From Sphingomonas suaedae (GTDB taxonomy: Bacteria > Pseudomonadota > Alphaproteobacteria > Sphingomonadales > Sphingomonadaceae): a DNA stretch of 64,000 bases. This document shows, piece after piece, positions 1 to 8,790 of this stretch. Position 1 is the stretch's first letter. Each line of letters begins with the position of its first letter. The stretch spans positions 3,408,001-3,472,000 of the forward strand of contig NZ_CP042239.1 in assembly GCF_007833215.1 (NCBI RefSeq), given 5' to 3'. The notes below the pieces were generated by a model. The model was given only the letters and a program-made list of their open reading frames with translations. It searched no databases and was not told the DNA's origin. The translations under genes were made by a program, and so were the position numbers.

Positions 1-2
1 TC

Positions 3-1508
3 GACCTGGCGAAGCGCGAATATGCAGGGTCGCGCACGCGCAACCTGGATGTCGCCGAGAAGGGCAGGACCTGGGCAAACGCGCTGTCGCTTTACGAGGC
101 GACCGGCGACCGCGCGATGCTGGCCACCGCCATTGCCGGCGCGGATCGCTATCTGGCGACGCGCGTCGAGACGCAGCAGACCGAATTCAAGGACGCGTCC
201 TTCTTCTTCTGGCCCGCCTTCGTCCCCGATTTCGTCGATCTCTACCGCCTGTACGAGGCAAGCGGTGAGAAGCGCTTCCTCGATGCCGCCCGGCTCGGCG
301 CGCGGCGCTATACGATGTTCACCTGGATGGCCCCCGCCATCCCTGAGGCTAACGTCACGGTCAATCCCGGCGGCAAGGCGCCGGTCTATTGGTACCTAAA
401 GTCCAAGGGCCACAAGCCGATGTCCGCGCCGGAGGAACAGGTTCCCGCCTGGCGCCTGTCCGAAATGGGACTGACCCCGGAAAGCTCGGGCACCAGCACC
501 GGGCACCGTGCGATCTTCATGGCGAATTTCGCGCCCTGGATGCTGCGGATCGCGGCGGATACTGGCGACAAATTGCTCCACGACGTCGCCCGTTCGGCGA
601 TCATCGGGCGCTATCGCAATTTCCCCGGCTATCACATCAACACCGCGCGCACGACGATCTACGAGGGCGCGGACTATCCGCTCAACGAACATCAGAATCT
701 GAGCGTCAACTCGTTCCACTATAATCACATCTGGCCGATGGCGACGATGCTGCTCGACTATCTGCTCGCCGATGCAAGCGCGCGGTCGAAGGGGCAGATC
801 GATTTCCCCAGCCAGTTCATCGAAGCCTATGCCTATCTCCAGAACGGCTTTTACGGCTATGCGCCGGGCCGCTTCTATGGCGACAGCGGCGTGCATCTGT
901 GGATGCCAAAAGGGCTGCTGACGCGCTTCCACCCCGAACTCAACTATGTCGCGGGCTATCGCGGCGACGCGCTCTACCTGGCGCTCGCCAACCAGTCGGA
1001 CAAGCCGGTGAGCAGTGCGATCGAGGTCGATCCGGCGCGCGTTACCGCCACCGGCCCGCTGCGCGTCACCGCGTTGTCGCGCGAGGGCAGGGCGGGCCTT
1101 GCCGACGGCAAGGTGGCGGTCACCGTCCCTGCGGGTGGCCAGGTTGCGCTGCGCATCGACGGGCTGCGCGCAAAGACGAGCATCGACCGGGCGGGGCTCG
1201 AAAAGCCCGGTACGCCAGTCCCCAACGACAGCGCTGAACTGGCCGCAGGGGATGCGCGCGCATACCTGCTCGATTTCGGCAGCTTCGGGCGGCGCGGCTA
1301 TGTCTATCTCCGCGAGGATGACAGCAGCGTGGCGCGCGCCACGCTGCGCTACCGCGACGGGGCAGGCTGGAAGACGGTCACCGACGCCGCTTTCCCGTTC
1401 GAATTCAGCGTACCCCGAAAGCACGGCCAGAGCCTGCGCTTCACCCTCTCGGTCGACAAGGTTGGGGGAGGCACCGTGACGAGTCCGGAGACGGTATTGG
1501 GGGAGTGA
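3..1508 (+). CDS. Unidentified protein, 5' end outside window
   Basis: The frame is open from base 3, so the gene starts upstream of the window and about 501 residues are visible. The first 300 residues are rich in aromatic residues and helical repeats (for example TWANALSLYEATGDRAML and LYRLYEASGEKRFLDAARLG), which resembles the alpha/alpha-toroid fold of carbohydrate-active enzymes. The last 150 residues look like beta-sandwich segments. I cannot assign a family. Its position beside a sugar-acid catabolic cluster suggests a role in breaking down a carbohydrate, but that is inference. It converges on the enolase-superfamily gene across a palindromic repeat. Confidence 0.6.
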   Translation, partial: DLAKREYAGSRTRNLDVAEKGRTWANALSLYEATGDRAMLATAIAGADRYLATRVETQQTEFKDASFFFWPAFVPDFVDLYRLYEASGEKRFLDAARLGARRYTMFTWMAPAIPEANVTVNPGGKAPVYWYLKSKGHKPMSAPEEQVPAWRLSEMGLTPESSGTSTGHRAIFMANFAPWMLRIAADTGDKLLHDVARSAIIGRYRNFPGYHINTARTTIYEGADYPLNEHQNLSVNSFHYNHIWPMATMLLDYLLADASARSKGQIDFPSQFIEAYAYLQNGFYGYAPGRFYGDSGVHLWMPKGLLTRFHPELNYVAGYRGDALYLALANQSDKPVSSAIEVDPARVTATGPLRVTALSREGRAGLADGKVAVTVPAGGQVALRIDGLRAKTSIDRAGLEKPGTPVPNDSAELAAGDARAYLLDFGSFGRRGYVYLREDDSSVARATLRYRDGAGWKTVTDAAFPFEFSVPRKHGQSLRFTLSVDKVGGGTVTSPETVLGE

Positions 1509-1538
1509 GGGGGCGCGCGCTCCCCTCCATTTCCATTG

Positions 1539-1641
1539 TCACCCCGGACTTGTTCCGGGGTCCACCGTCCGGCCAGCGCTAGACTAGAGGCTCGATCGAA
1601 GCGCGTGCGTTACTGTGGACCCCGGCACAAGGCCGGGGTGA
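1539..1641. repeat. Palindromic intergenic repeat between convergent genes
   Basis: A left arm reading TCACCCCGGACTTGTTCCGG and onward (1539-1564) is matched by an inverted right arm at 1616-1641 ending GGCCGGGGTGA. Each arm is itself a small hairpin around a CCCCGG/CCGGGG core. This style of element is common between genes in sphingomonads. It separates two converging genes and may also end transcription, though no T-run follows. Confidence 0.7.
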
Positions 1642-1693
1642 TGATCTGGGGGGCGGCGCTACCTTAGGATTATCTGGAGCGCAGCACGGCCCT

Positions 1694-2869
1694 CTATCCC
1701 TGAATCTTCTCCGCATACGCCCATAACGCCGCGCTTGGCGCCACGCCCAGCCCCGGTCCCTCGGGCAGCACATAGGCGCCCGCTTCGCACTTCAGCTCGC
1801 CGTCGAGCAACGCCGCGTTCCGGTCCAGAATCGAATGCTGATATTCGTGCATCGGCAGCTCTTCGATCGCCGCCGACGCCTGCAGGCTCGCCGCCTGAAA
1901 GATGCCGACCCCGATCGTCGCGTGCGGGATCGTCTTCACGTGATGCGCACCGGCAAGCTGTGCGATCCGCAGGAACTGGGTGATCCCCTTATGCCCCATC
2001 TCGGGCTGGACGATCGCCAGCGCGCCCGCGCGTAGCCGGGGCAGGGCGTCGTGGACGCTGCGCCATTCCTCACCCCCCGCGATCGGGGTGACGACGGCCC
2101 GGGCGACATGCGCCAGCCCCTCGACATCCTCGGGCTTCACCGGCGCTTCGGCGAAATAGAGGCCGTAAGGTTCCAGCCGCCGGATCAGCGCCGCCGCCTC
2201 GCCACGACCGAACATCCAGTGGAAGTCGATCATCAGCTTGACCTGCGGCCCCAGCGCATCGCGCAGCGCCGCCAGTTCGGCCTCGATCCCGTCGGGGTCG
2301 ACCGCCGCGGCGAACTTGATCGCGTCATAGCCCTTGGCGACGAACTGCGCGGCCAGCTCCACCCGCTCGTCGAGCGTCGCCCGCGGGAGGCCGGAGACAT
2401 AGGCGGGGATCGACGAGCGCCGCTCGCCGCCCAGCAGCTTGCGGATCGGCTGCCCGGCCAGCTTGCCGCAGATATCCCACAGCGCGATGTCCACTGCGGC
2501 GAGCGCATCGAGCCAGAAGCCACCGGTGTAGCCGCGCACGCGCAGCGTATCGTACAAATCGTGCCAGATCGCCGACACGTCGAACGGATCGCGCCCGCGC
2601 ACCAGCGGCAGGATCAGGTCGTCGACCAACTCGCCGATCACGCGCGGCGCGGTCAGGCCATAGGTCTCGCCCCAGCCGACCGCTCCGTCCCGTGTGGTCA
2701 CCTTGACCAGCACGGACCGGTCCTGGGTGGGGTAGATGGTGCCGTTCGAGCTGCGGACCAGATAGCCGCGTTCGTTCACGCTTTCGCCCGGGCGCAGCGG
2801 CCCCAGATAGGGCGTGTCGCGCGGGATGGTGACGATGAACGTCTCGATATGGTCGATCTGGTCGCGCAT
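1694..2869 (-). CDS. Enolase-superfamily dehydratase (mandelate racemase/muconate lactonizing type)
   Basis: The 391-residue protein has the N-terminal capping domain (roughly 1-130) and the TIM-barrel of the mandelate racemase group. Likely metal ligands are visible in order in DFHWMFGRGE, FAEAPVKPED and IAGGEEWRS, and the PHATIGVGI stretch supplies a candidate catalytic histidine. Family members dehydrate sugar acids such as galactonate, fuconate or gluconate to 2-keto-3-deoxy acids. It ends the minus-strand run iclR, aldolase, dehydratase, with 10 bases between it and the aldolase gene. Galactonate dehydratase (DgoD role) fits the nearby DgoK and DgoA, but the exact substrate cannot be read from sequence. 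Confidence 0.85.
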   Translation of the reverse strand: MRDQIDHIETFIVTIPRDTPYLGPLRPGESVNERGYLVRSSNGTIYPTQDRSVLVKVTTRDGAVGWGETYGLTAPRVIGELVDDLILPLVRGRDPFDVSAIWHDLYDTLRVRGYTGGFWLDALAAVDIALWDICGKLAGQPIRKLLGGERRSSIPAYVSGLPRATLDERVELAAQFVAKGYDAIKFAAAVDPDGIEAELAALRDALGPQVKLMIDFHWMFGRGEAAALIRRLEPYGLYFAEAPVKPEDVEGLAHVARAVVTPIAGGEEWRSVHDALPRLRAGALAIVQPEMGHKGITQFLRIAQLAGAHHVKTIPHATIGVGIFQAASLQASAAIEELPMHEYQHSILDRNAALLDGELKCEAGAYVLPEGPGLGVAPSAALWAYAEKIQG

Positions 2870-2879
2870 GGCGCTGCCC

Positions 2880-3809
2880 CTATACGCTCTGGCGCAGGTC
2901 GAGCGAACTGCCCATCTCGCGCATCAGCGGCTCCAGCGCGGCGAGCAACTGGTCCAGCTCGGCCAGGTCATGCCGGTCGAGCTGCGGCCCCGGCGCGCGC
3001 ACATAGGCGCTCTCGATCAGTCCGCGGCGGCGCAACACTTCCTTGGTCAGCCGCCAGCGGAACACCGCCTGCATGTTGAGCAGCGGGAGCGTGCGTTCGA
3101 ACAGCATCCGCACCGTCGCCAGATCGCCCGCGCGATGCGCCGCGATCAGCTTGACGTGCAGATCGGCGATCTCCGACGCGGGCATCGTTCCCTCGGCCCC
3201 GCGCGCCAGCTCGTCGGTGATATAGCGCCCGCCGGCGCCGCCGAAGATCGCACGCAGCTGTGGCACGCCCGCCTCGCGCAGCATCGTGATGCGCTGGCCA
3301 CAGGGGGCGTTCTCTTCCTTCACATAGGCGATGTTCGGCGCCCGCGCGATCACCTGGACCAGCTGGCGGGTGCTCAGCCCGAGGCCCATCGGGCGTGGCG
3401 CATTCTGCAACATCACCGGAACCGACGCCGCGTCGGCGAGCCCGGCATAGAAATCGCCGATCGCGTCGAGATCGTCGCCCTTGCGCGCCGGGGTCACGAT
3501 CATCGCTGCCGCTGCGCCCGCGCGCTCGGCAGCAGCGATCAGCGTTGCGCTCTCGGCATCGCTCTGGCCGCTGCACCCGGCGACAAAGGCGACGCGACCT
3601 GCGGTACGCTCGCCGATTGCCGCGATCAGCGTCAGGCGCTCGTCGATGTCGAGCATGTCATATTCGCTGGCCAGGCCCGGGAACACCACGCCGTCGCAGC
3701 CGCATCCGATCACCCATTCGACGACATTGGCCATGCCGTTGCTGTCGATTTCGCCTGCATCGTCGAAGATGGTGGGAAGCACCGGAAAGGCGCCGGCAAT
3801 ATCCTTCAT
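2880..3809 (-). CDS. DapA-family (DHDPS/NAL) aldolase or dehydratase
   Basis: A 309-residue class I aldolase of the dihydrodipicolinate synthase/N-acetylneuraminate lyase family. The Schiff-base lysine is K164 in NIAYVKEENAP. The tyrosine that DapA proper has in its YNVP motif is absent; the matching stretch reads LQNAPRP, so this is unlikely to be lysine-biosynthetic DapA. Such proteins in sugar-acid clusters act on 2-keto-3-deoxy acids or their dehydration products. I placed the start at the ATG at 3809 because GGGAG lies eight bases upstream; an upstream in-frame ATG is only two bases from that site. It probably works with the adjacent dehydratase and is controlled by the IclR gene upstream. 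Confidence 0.8.
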   Translation of the reverse strand: MKDIAGAFPVLPTIFDDAGEIDSNGMANVVEWVIGCGCDGVVFPGLASEYDMLDIDERLTLIAAIGERTAGRVAFVAGCSGQSDAESATLIAAAERAGAAAAMIVTPARKGDDLDAIGDFYAGLADAASVPVMLQNAPRPMGLGLSTRQLVQVIARAPNIAYVKEENAPCGQRITMLREAGVPQLRAIFGGAGGRYITDELARGAEGTMPASEIADLHVKLIAAHRAGDLATVRMLFERTLPLLNMQAVFRWRLTKEVLRRRGLIESAYVRAPGPQLDRHDLAELDQLLAALEPLMREMGSSLDLRQSV

Positions 3810-3865
3810 GCACATCACTCCCGTGCTCGGCCTGTAACCCGGCCGCGCATCGGGCTTATTCAAAC

Positions 3866-3882
3866 ATTGCTAAATTAGCAAT
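3866..3882. promoter_or_regulatory. Candidate IclR operator (17-bp perfect palindrome)
   Basis: ATTGCTAA-A-TTAGCAAT has perfect 8-base arms around one central base. It lies in the short gap between the IclR regulator gene and the aldolase gene it precedes, upstream of the aldolase start at 3809. A 13-of-17 match lies at 6210-6226 before the divergent symporter operon. Binding by the IclR protein is inferred from position. Confidence 0.6.
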
Positions 3883-3891
3883 ACTTTTCGG

Positions 3892-4614
3892 CTAATCGCT
3901 GATCCGCGCAGCCGCCCCCTTGAGCGCTTCGACGATCGCCCCGGTATTGTGTTCGGGAATCCAGCCCGACATGCCGACCGCGGCGAAGGAGGGGTGGGAA
4001 ACCGGAACCGCGACGGTGTGCCGATCCTCCGCCGCATTGACGAGCACGCGCGCATAACCCTGTTCGCGCACCGCCCCGATCGCCGTGAGCAGATCGTCCA
4101 GACCGCCGGGAAATCCGGGAATTTCGCGATTCGCGAACAGGTCGGCGATCAGCGCATCGTCATGCTGGGCAAGCAGCGCCATGCCGATCCCGCTGGATGT
4201 TGCGGGCAACAGGCCGATCCGGCCGATCCCCTCGGTCGTGCTCATGCCGGGCGGGGCGTGGAACAGATAGCTGACACTGTCGCGCCACAGCACGCCCAGC
4301 GCGATGGTCAGCCCGAACCGGCGCAGTTCCTCCAGCACCGGCAGCGCATCCTGCATGATCCGCGATGCGTGCAGGCTCTGCGCAGCCAGCACGTGCATCC
4401 CCGGGCCGGCGGTATATTTGCGGTTCGCCGTCTGCCGGGCGATGCCAAGATAGGATAGCGTCTTGAGCAGCCGATTGACGCGCGTGGGATTGAAGCCAAG
4501 CTGCCGTGCCAGTTCGCGATTTCCGACCGGTTCGGGCGACACCGCCAGCGCCTGGAGCGTGGCGATTCCGTCGATCAGGCTCTGGTTGGGCTGGGCATTG
4601 GGTTTGGACAGCAT
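3892..4614 (-). CDS. IclR-family transcriptional regulator
   Basis: The 240-residue protein has an N-terminal winged helix-turn-helix (about 12-75; ELARQLGFNPTRVNRLLKTL is the recognition region) and a C-terminal IclR effector domain (about 85-235) with segments such as LPATSSGIGMALLA and GYARVLVNAAEDRHTVAVPV. IclR proteins are usually ligand-responsive regulators of carbon catabolic genes. It precedes the aldolase and dehydratase genes on the same strand, with a perfect palindrome in between, so local control of sugar-acid genes is likely. The effector is unknown. Confidence 0.92.
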   Translation of the reverse strand: MLSKPNAQPNQSLIDGIATLQALAVSPEPVGNRELARQLGFNPTRVNRLLKTLSYLGIARQTANRKYTAGPGMHVLAAQSLHASRIMQDALPVLEELRRFGLTIALGVLWRDSVSYLFHAPPGMSTTEGIGRIGLLPATSSGIGMALLAQHDDALIADLFANREIPGFPGGLDDLLTAIGAVREQGYARVLVNAAEDRHTVAVPVSHPSFAAVGMSGWIPEHNTGAIVEALKGAAARISD

Positions 4615-4767
4615 AAGCAGGCGTTCCGATCAGATGCGCCGGATTGGCGCCACAGGATAATGCGGACGACGGCGCCTTGCACCATCGCCCGCATCCCTTG
4701 TGAAGGATGTCGCTAAGAGCGCAACTCCTTTGTTTCGCCTGGCGTTACATTTCTCTCGAACAGAGGA
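4615..4767. other. Intergenic region between iclR-type gene and secreted-protein gene
   Basis: About 150 bases without a gene, upstream of the IclR gene and downstream of the secreted propeller-like gene. It must hold the iclR promoter. A weak CTCT-CGAAC-AGAG stem occurs near 4752-4765, next to the stop of the secreted-protein gene, but without a good T-run. Confidence 0.35.
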
Positions 4768-6141
4768 TCAATTGGGATTGAACGATCCCGGCGGATCGGC
4801 GGGATAGTTGGTCACCGCGATCTTGCGCCGGGTGATGCGCGTGTGCCCGCTGGCGATCGACTTGCGGTAGAAGAGGTAGCTTTTGCCGTTCGAATAGACC
4901 CGGTCGAAGTTCGAATCGCCATAATCGCCGCCGTCGAAATCGATCACCACCGGATAATTCGCCTGTGCCGATGTCGAGACCAGAAGACTCTGTGGTTCGC
5001 TCCAGGTCAGTAGGTCGGTCGAGGTCGTATATTGCACCGCGCTGCTGTTGCGAATGATCGCGATATAATGGCGCGACGGCTTGTGCCACACGACCGAGCG
5101 GAGATAGCTTTTGAACAGCGACGGCTGAACGAGCGCGCAGGCCGAATTGGTGTTGCTGTACGGGTTCTTCATCTGCTGGGTGAATTGCGGCGTTGCGGTA
5201 CTGCCATCCCATGCGCGCCAGCTCGTCCGGTCGGTGGGATCGGCGCTGCGGAACAGGCACACGCCCTTGCCCTGCCCGGCATAATTGGAGCTGCTATAGG
5301 CGAACATGTAATGATAGCCGTCCAGCGTCCCGTCCTGATTGCGGCCGCGGATGATGTTCGACGGGGTGCCGTATCCGATCCAGCCGGCACTCGTCGTGTT
5401 GGCGTCGCCCGGATAGGCGACATGCGGATAGATGGCGACATGGTCCGGCGTCGCGGCGGAGCGGCTGAAGTCGACATGCCGGTCGGGGGGTGAAACCGTC
5501 GCGGTCCACAATGGGATCGACGAATACCAGCAATAGGGAAGCCCGTCGGTCGTCCCCGCATCGTGACAATCGGGGTCGTTGGTGCGCGTGCCGAAATAAT
5601 CCTGATGGCCATAGGCATAGACGGTCGATCCGGCGAAATGGATCGCCTGGATCCACGTCTTCTGGTCGAATTGCGACGGATCGGTATTGCCGCTGTTGCC
5701 GATCATCACCGGGGTGCAGTCGAGCGCGGCGGTTTTGGGATTGTTGGTGAAGCCGGTCACCGATCCGGTCCATTGCCAGCCGGTCGCATTGGGGTCGGAC
5801 ACGGTCAGGTGGATGACGTTGTTCTGGTCCTCGAACGCGCGGACCGGGCCGTCGATATGGACCTTCTGCGTTCCGCACAAATTGGTGTCGCTATCGTGGA
5901 AGGTCTCGATCACCGAATCGGCGAGGCCGAGTGTCGGTGCGTCCAGCGTGGACGACAGGCTTGCGCTCTCCGGCGTGGCGGACGCGCCGCGCCCCGGTCG
6001 CGTCGCCGCGCCCGACTCTCCGGCAATGCGGACGATGCCGCTCCCGGCAGTGGAGCGGCTGTCGGCGGACATCAATGCGGCGCCCCCGCCTGTCGCGAGC
6101 ATTCCGGCCGCGAGCGCGGCACCGGCTAGGACTTTCGGCAT
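4768..6141 (-). CDS. Secreted protein, glycosidase-like beta-propeller candidate
   Basis: The 457-residue protein starts with a signal-like segment (MPKVLAGAALAAGMLATGGG). The mature part carries propeller-like strands: FRSADPTDRTSWRAWDG, VVWHKPSRHYIAIIRNSSA and YTTSTDLLTWSEPQSLLV resemble the blade signatures of GH43/GH32-like five-bladed propellers, where a Trp-rich strand follows a sampling phrase. Several cysteines (LCGTQ, LDCTP, PDCHD, PYCWY) suggest disulfides, which fits export. No catalytic triad is assignable by eye. It is divergent from the symporter operon and shares its control region, so release of a sugar taken up by that operon is a reasonable guess. Exact family unknown. Confidence 0.55.
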   Translation of the reverse strand: MPKVLAGAALAAGMLATGGGAALMSADSRSTAGSGIVRIAGESGAATRPGRGASATPESASLSSTLDAPTLGLADSVIETFHDSDTNLCGTQKVHIDGPVRAFEDQNNVIHLTVSDPNATGWQWTGSVTGFTNNPKTAALDCTPVMIGNSGNTDPSQFDQKTWIQAIHFAGSTVYAYGHQDYFGTRTNDPDCHDAGTTDGLPYCWYSSIPLWTATVSPPDRHVDFSRSAATPDHVAIYPHVAYPGDANTTSAGWIGYGTPSNIIRGRNQDGTLDGYHYMFAYSSSNYAGQGKGVCLFRSADPTDRTSWRAWDGSTATPQFTQQMKNPYSNTNSACALVQPSLFKSYLRSVVWHKPSRHYIAIIRNSSAVQYTTSTDLLTWSEPQSLLVSTSAQANYPVVIDFDGGDYGDSNFDRVYSNGKSYLFYRKSIASGHTRITRRKIAVTNYPADPPGSFNPN

Positions 6142-6209
6142 GACTCTCTCCTATGTGCGTTTCTCCCGGCTCCCAACGCCACGCGGAGCCACAGCCTCCA
6201 TAGGATATA

Positions 6210-6300
6210 ATTGCTTATATAGCACTATGATTTGTGCAATATCCACTATGTGGGCGTTGCCTTTGCAATTTGTTGCTCTAATAGTGCTATAAAATTTGCT
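6210..6300. promoter_or_regulatory. Divergent control region with repeated operator-like palindromes
   Basis: The AT-rich gap between the secreted-protein gene and the symporter gene has two features. First, ATTGCTTATATAGCACT (6210-6226) matches the 17-bp palindrome at 3866-3882 in 13 positions. Second, TATAGCACTAT (6218-6228) and ATAGTGCTATA (6281-6291) form an exact inverted pair, and each has ATAG/CTAT arms. TTGCT half-sites also occur at 6273-6277 and 6296-6300. This is most likely the operator array for the sugar-acid regulon. Which regulator binds which element is inference. Confidence 0.55.
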
Positions 6301-6328
6301 CGGAGGGGATGCATAATGAGGGGCCGTG

Positions 6329-8056
6329 ATGACCACCGCTGATGCGATCGTCCTGATCGCCTATCTCGCCGGGATGTTGGCGCTCGGCATCTTCTACATG
6401 CGCCGCAACACCAGCCTGAAACAGATGTTCGCCGCGGGACACCAGTCGCCCTGGTGGGTGGCCGGGCTTTCGGGCTTCATGACGATGTTCTCGGCGGGGA
6501 CGTTCGTCGTCTGGGGCGGCCTTGCCTATCGCTCGGGCCTGGTCGCGGTCGCGGTCAACATGTCCTATGGCGTCGCCGCCCTTCTCGCCGGCGCATTCCT
6601 CGCCGCACGCTGGCGCAGGCTGGGCGTGGATTCGCCCGCAGACTATGTGCGGCTGCGCTTCGGCCAGTCTGCGGTGCAGCTTTATTTATGGGTGATGATG
6701 CTCTTCCGCCTGATCGGATCGGGCATCGCGCTCTATGCGTTGTCGGTACTGCTCTGCGTGCTCGTGCCGCTGGATCCCGGTCACATGCTGCGCGACCCGG
6801 ATACGGGCAATCTTTCGGTCACCTTCGCGGTGATCGGCTTCGGCGCGGTGATCGTCCTCTATACGATGCTGGGCGGCCTGTGGGCGGTGCTGATGACCGA
6901 TGTCATGCAGTTCATCGTCCTCAACCTTGCCGTGCTCATCACCGTGATCCTGATCCTTATGCGGATCGGCGGGCTGGAGGGCTTTGTCGAACGCGCGCCG
7001 CAGGGCTTTTTTGCATTGACCAGCGACGATTATGGCTGGTGGTTCATCGCCGCCTGGACGGTGATCCACTTCTTCATGATCGGTGCCGAATGGGCTTTCG
7101 TGCAGCGCTTCATCAGCGTGCCGACGCCCGCCGATGCACGGCGCAGCGCGTGGCTGTTCGGCGGGCTCTATCTGATCTCGCCCGCTTTCTGGCTGCTCCC
7201 GCCGATGCTCTATCGCGCGATCGATCCCAATGCCGATCCGGAACAAGCCTATATGCTCGCCGCGCAGGCGGTGTTGCCGGCCGGCATGCTGGGCCTCGTC
7301 CTCGCCGCGATGTTCTCGGCGACTGCGAGCCTCATCAGCGGGCAGCTCAACGTCTTTGCGGGCGCGCTCACGCCGATGCTGACGCGCGGTCGGGATGGCA
7401 TCGCGGAAGTGCGCACGGGGCGTCTGGTGACGATCGGCCTGGGTGCGTTCCTGACGCTGGTGGCTGCGATGATCCCCTTGCTCGGCGGCGCGGAAAAGGT
7501 GATCGTCGCGGCGACCAGCCTGCTCGTCGTGCCGTTGGTGGCACCCAGCGTCTGGGGATTCTTCAGCAACCGGGTCGATCAGCGATCGGCCTGGCTCACC
7601 GTGATCGCGGCGGGCACCGTCGGTCTGTTCCTGCGCTACCTGATCACGCCGTCCGGACCGCTTGGCGCTGTCGCCGGGCTCCGCCCGCTCCAGTCCTGGG
7701 CGGCGGAGGCGGGCATCCTGATCGACGTGATCGTCGGGGTCGCGGTGCCGATGCTGGTGCTGGGCGGCTATCACCTGTTCTCACGCCGGATTGCCCCGGG
7801 TGTCGCGCGGATCGCCGCGCTCCCGCCGGCCCCGGAAACCGTTCCGGGCGGCGGCGCGTCGGACGCGCCGCGTATCGTCGCGCTGACGGTTGGCGCGAGC
7901 GGGTTCTTGCTGTGGATGAGCGCAATCACGGCGAGCGCTGAGGATCGCATGGTCCTGCTGATCACCGGAGCGGCGCTTGCAGCGCTGGCGCTCTTTGCCG
8001 AGTGGATCGGGCGGCGCGGTGCACGCGCAGTCGAACAAGCGGAGGCGCTGACGTGA
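6329..8056 (+). CDS. Sodium:solute symporter (SSF/SSS family)
   Basis: A 575-residue integral membrane protein with about 13-14 hydrophobic segments. The N-terminal SSF pattern is clear: MRRNTSLKQMFAAGHQSPWW, then a helix with SAGTFVVWGGLAYRSG, and the later MFSATASLISGQLNVFAGAL region where Na+-site serines lie. Members import sugars, sugar acids or other organic solutes with sodium. GAGGGG at 6318-6323 is five bases from the ATG at 6329; an adjacent GTG (6326) is a weaker start. It is first in an operon with a dehydrogenase, DgoK and the DgoA-SMP30 fusion, so the substrate is probably galactose, galactonate or a related compound. Confidence 0.9.
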   Translation: MTTADAIVLIAYLAGMLALGIFYMRRNTSLKQMFAAGHQSPWWVAGLSGFMTMFSAGTFVVWGGLAYRSGLVAVAVNMSYGVAALLAGAFLAARWRRLGVDSPADYVRLRFGQSAVQLYLWVMMLFRLIGSGIALYALSVLLCVLVPLDPGHMLRDPDTGNLSVTFAVIGFGAVIVLYTMLGGLWAVLMTDVMQFIVLNLAVLITVILILMRIGGLEGFVERAPQGFFALTSDDYGWWFIAAWTVIHFFMIGAEWAFVQRFISVPTPADARRSAWLFGGLYLISPAFWLLPPMLYRAIDPNADPEQAYMLAAQAVLPAGMLGLVLAAMFSATASLISGQLNVFAGALTPMLTRGRDGIAEVRTGRLVTIGLGAFLTLVAAMIPLLGGAEKVIVAATSLLVVPLVAPSVWGFFSNRVDQRSAWLTVIAAGTVGLFLRYLITPSGPLGAVAGLRPLQSWAAEAGILIDVIVGVAVPMLVLGGYHLFSRRIAPGVARIAALPPAPETVPGGGASDAPRIVALTVGASGFLLWMSAITASAEDRMVLLITGAALAALALFAEWIGRRGARAVEQAEALT

Positions 8057-8790
8057 GCGGACGGTTCGAAGGGCGGCGCATTCTCGTCACCGGTGCCTCG
8101 GGCGGGATCGGTCACGCGGTGGTTGATGGATTCCGGCGCGAAGGCGGATGGGTGTGCGCACTCGGCCATTCGCGCCCGGGCAATGGCGATCTCAACCTCG
8201 CCGCCGACCTCGCCTCGGACGATGCAGTTGCAGACGCGCTGGCGGCGATGCAGGACGTGGGCGGCGCGGCGGACATCGTCGTGCATTCGGGTGCGGCGAG
8301 CGTCAATGCCGGTATCGCCGATACACCCAGCGCCGACTGGCTGCGCATCTATGACGTCAATGTCGTCGGCGCCGTGCGGCTGATCCAGGGATGCGCCCCG
8401 GCGATGGCGGCAAAGGGCGGCGGCAATTTCGTGCTGATCTCCTCGATCAACGCGCGCTTCGCAACGCCGACTCTGGCCGCCTATGCGGCGTCAAAGGCGG
8501 CGCTCGACGGCCTGATCCGCACCGCCGCGCTTGACCTGGCGGAGCAGAATATTCGCGTGAACGGCGTTGCTCCGGCATCGGTCGACACCCCCCTGCTCGC
8601 GCGCAATTTCGATTCTACCCCCGATCCGGCGGCGGCGCGCGCTGCCAATGTCGGTCGCCACCCGCTCGGGCGGCTCGGCACGCCACGGGATGTCGCGGAA
8701 ACGGTGTTGTTCGTCGCCTCCGACGCGGCGGGATGGATGACCGGAACGATTGTCGAACTGGATGGAGGTGCCGGTGTCACTCGGCGTTAG
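8053..8790 (+). CDS. SDR-family oxidoreductase (candidate sugar 1-dehydrogenase)
   Basis: A 245-residue classical short-chain dehydrogenase: nucleotide motif TGASGGIG near residue 13, the active-site serine in LISSINARF, YAASK as the YxxxK pair, and a C-terminal GTIVELDGGAGVT. I chose the GTG at 8053, which overlaps the symporter stop (GTGA), with GGAGG eight bases upstream; the frame is open further upstream but without support. In this operon it would fit oxidation of galactose to galactonolactone, followed by the fused lactonase. The sugar is inferred from neighbours. Confidence 0.88.
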   Translation: MSGRFEGRRILVTGASGGIGHAVVDGFRREGGWVCALGHSRPGNGDLNLAADLASDDAVADALAAMQDVGGAADIVVHSGAASVNAGIADTPSADWLRIYDVNVVGAVRLIQGCAPAMAAKGGGNFVLISSINARFATPTLAAYAASKAALDGLIRTAALDLAEQNIRVNGVAPASVDTPLLARNFDSTPDPAAARAANVGRHPLGRLGTPRDVAETVLFVASDAAGWMTGTIVELDGGAGVTRR

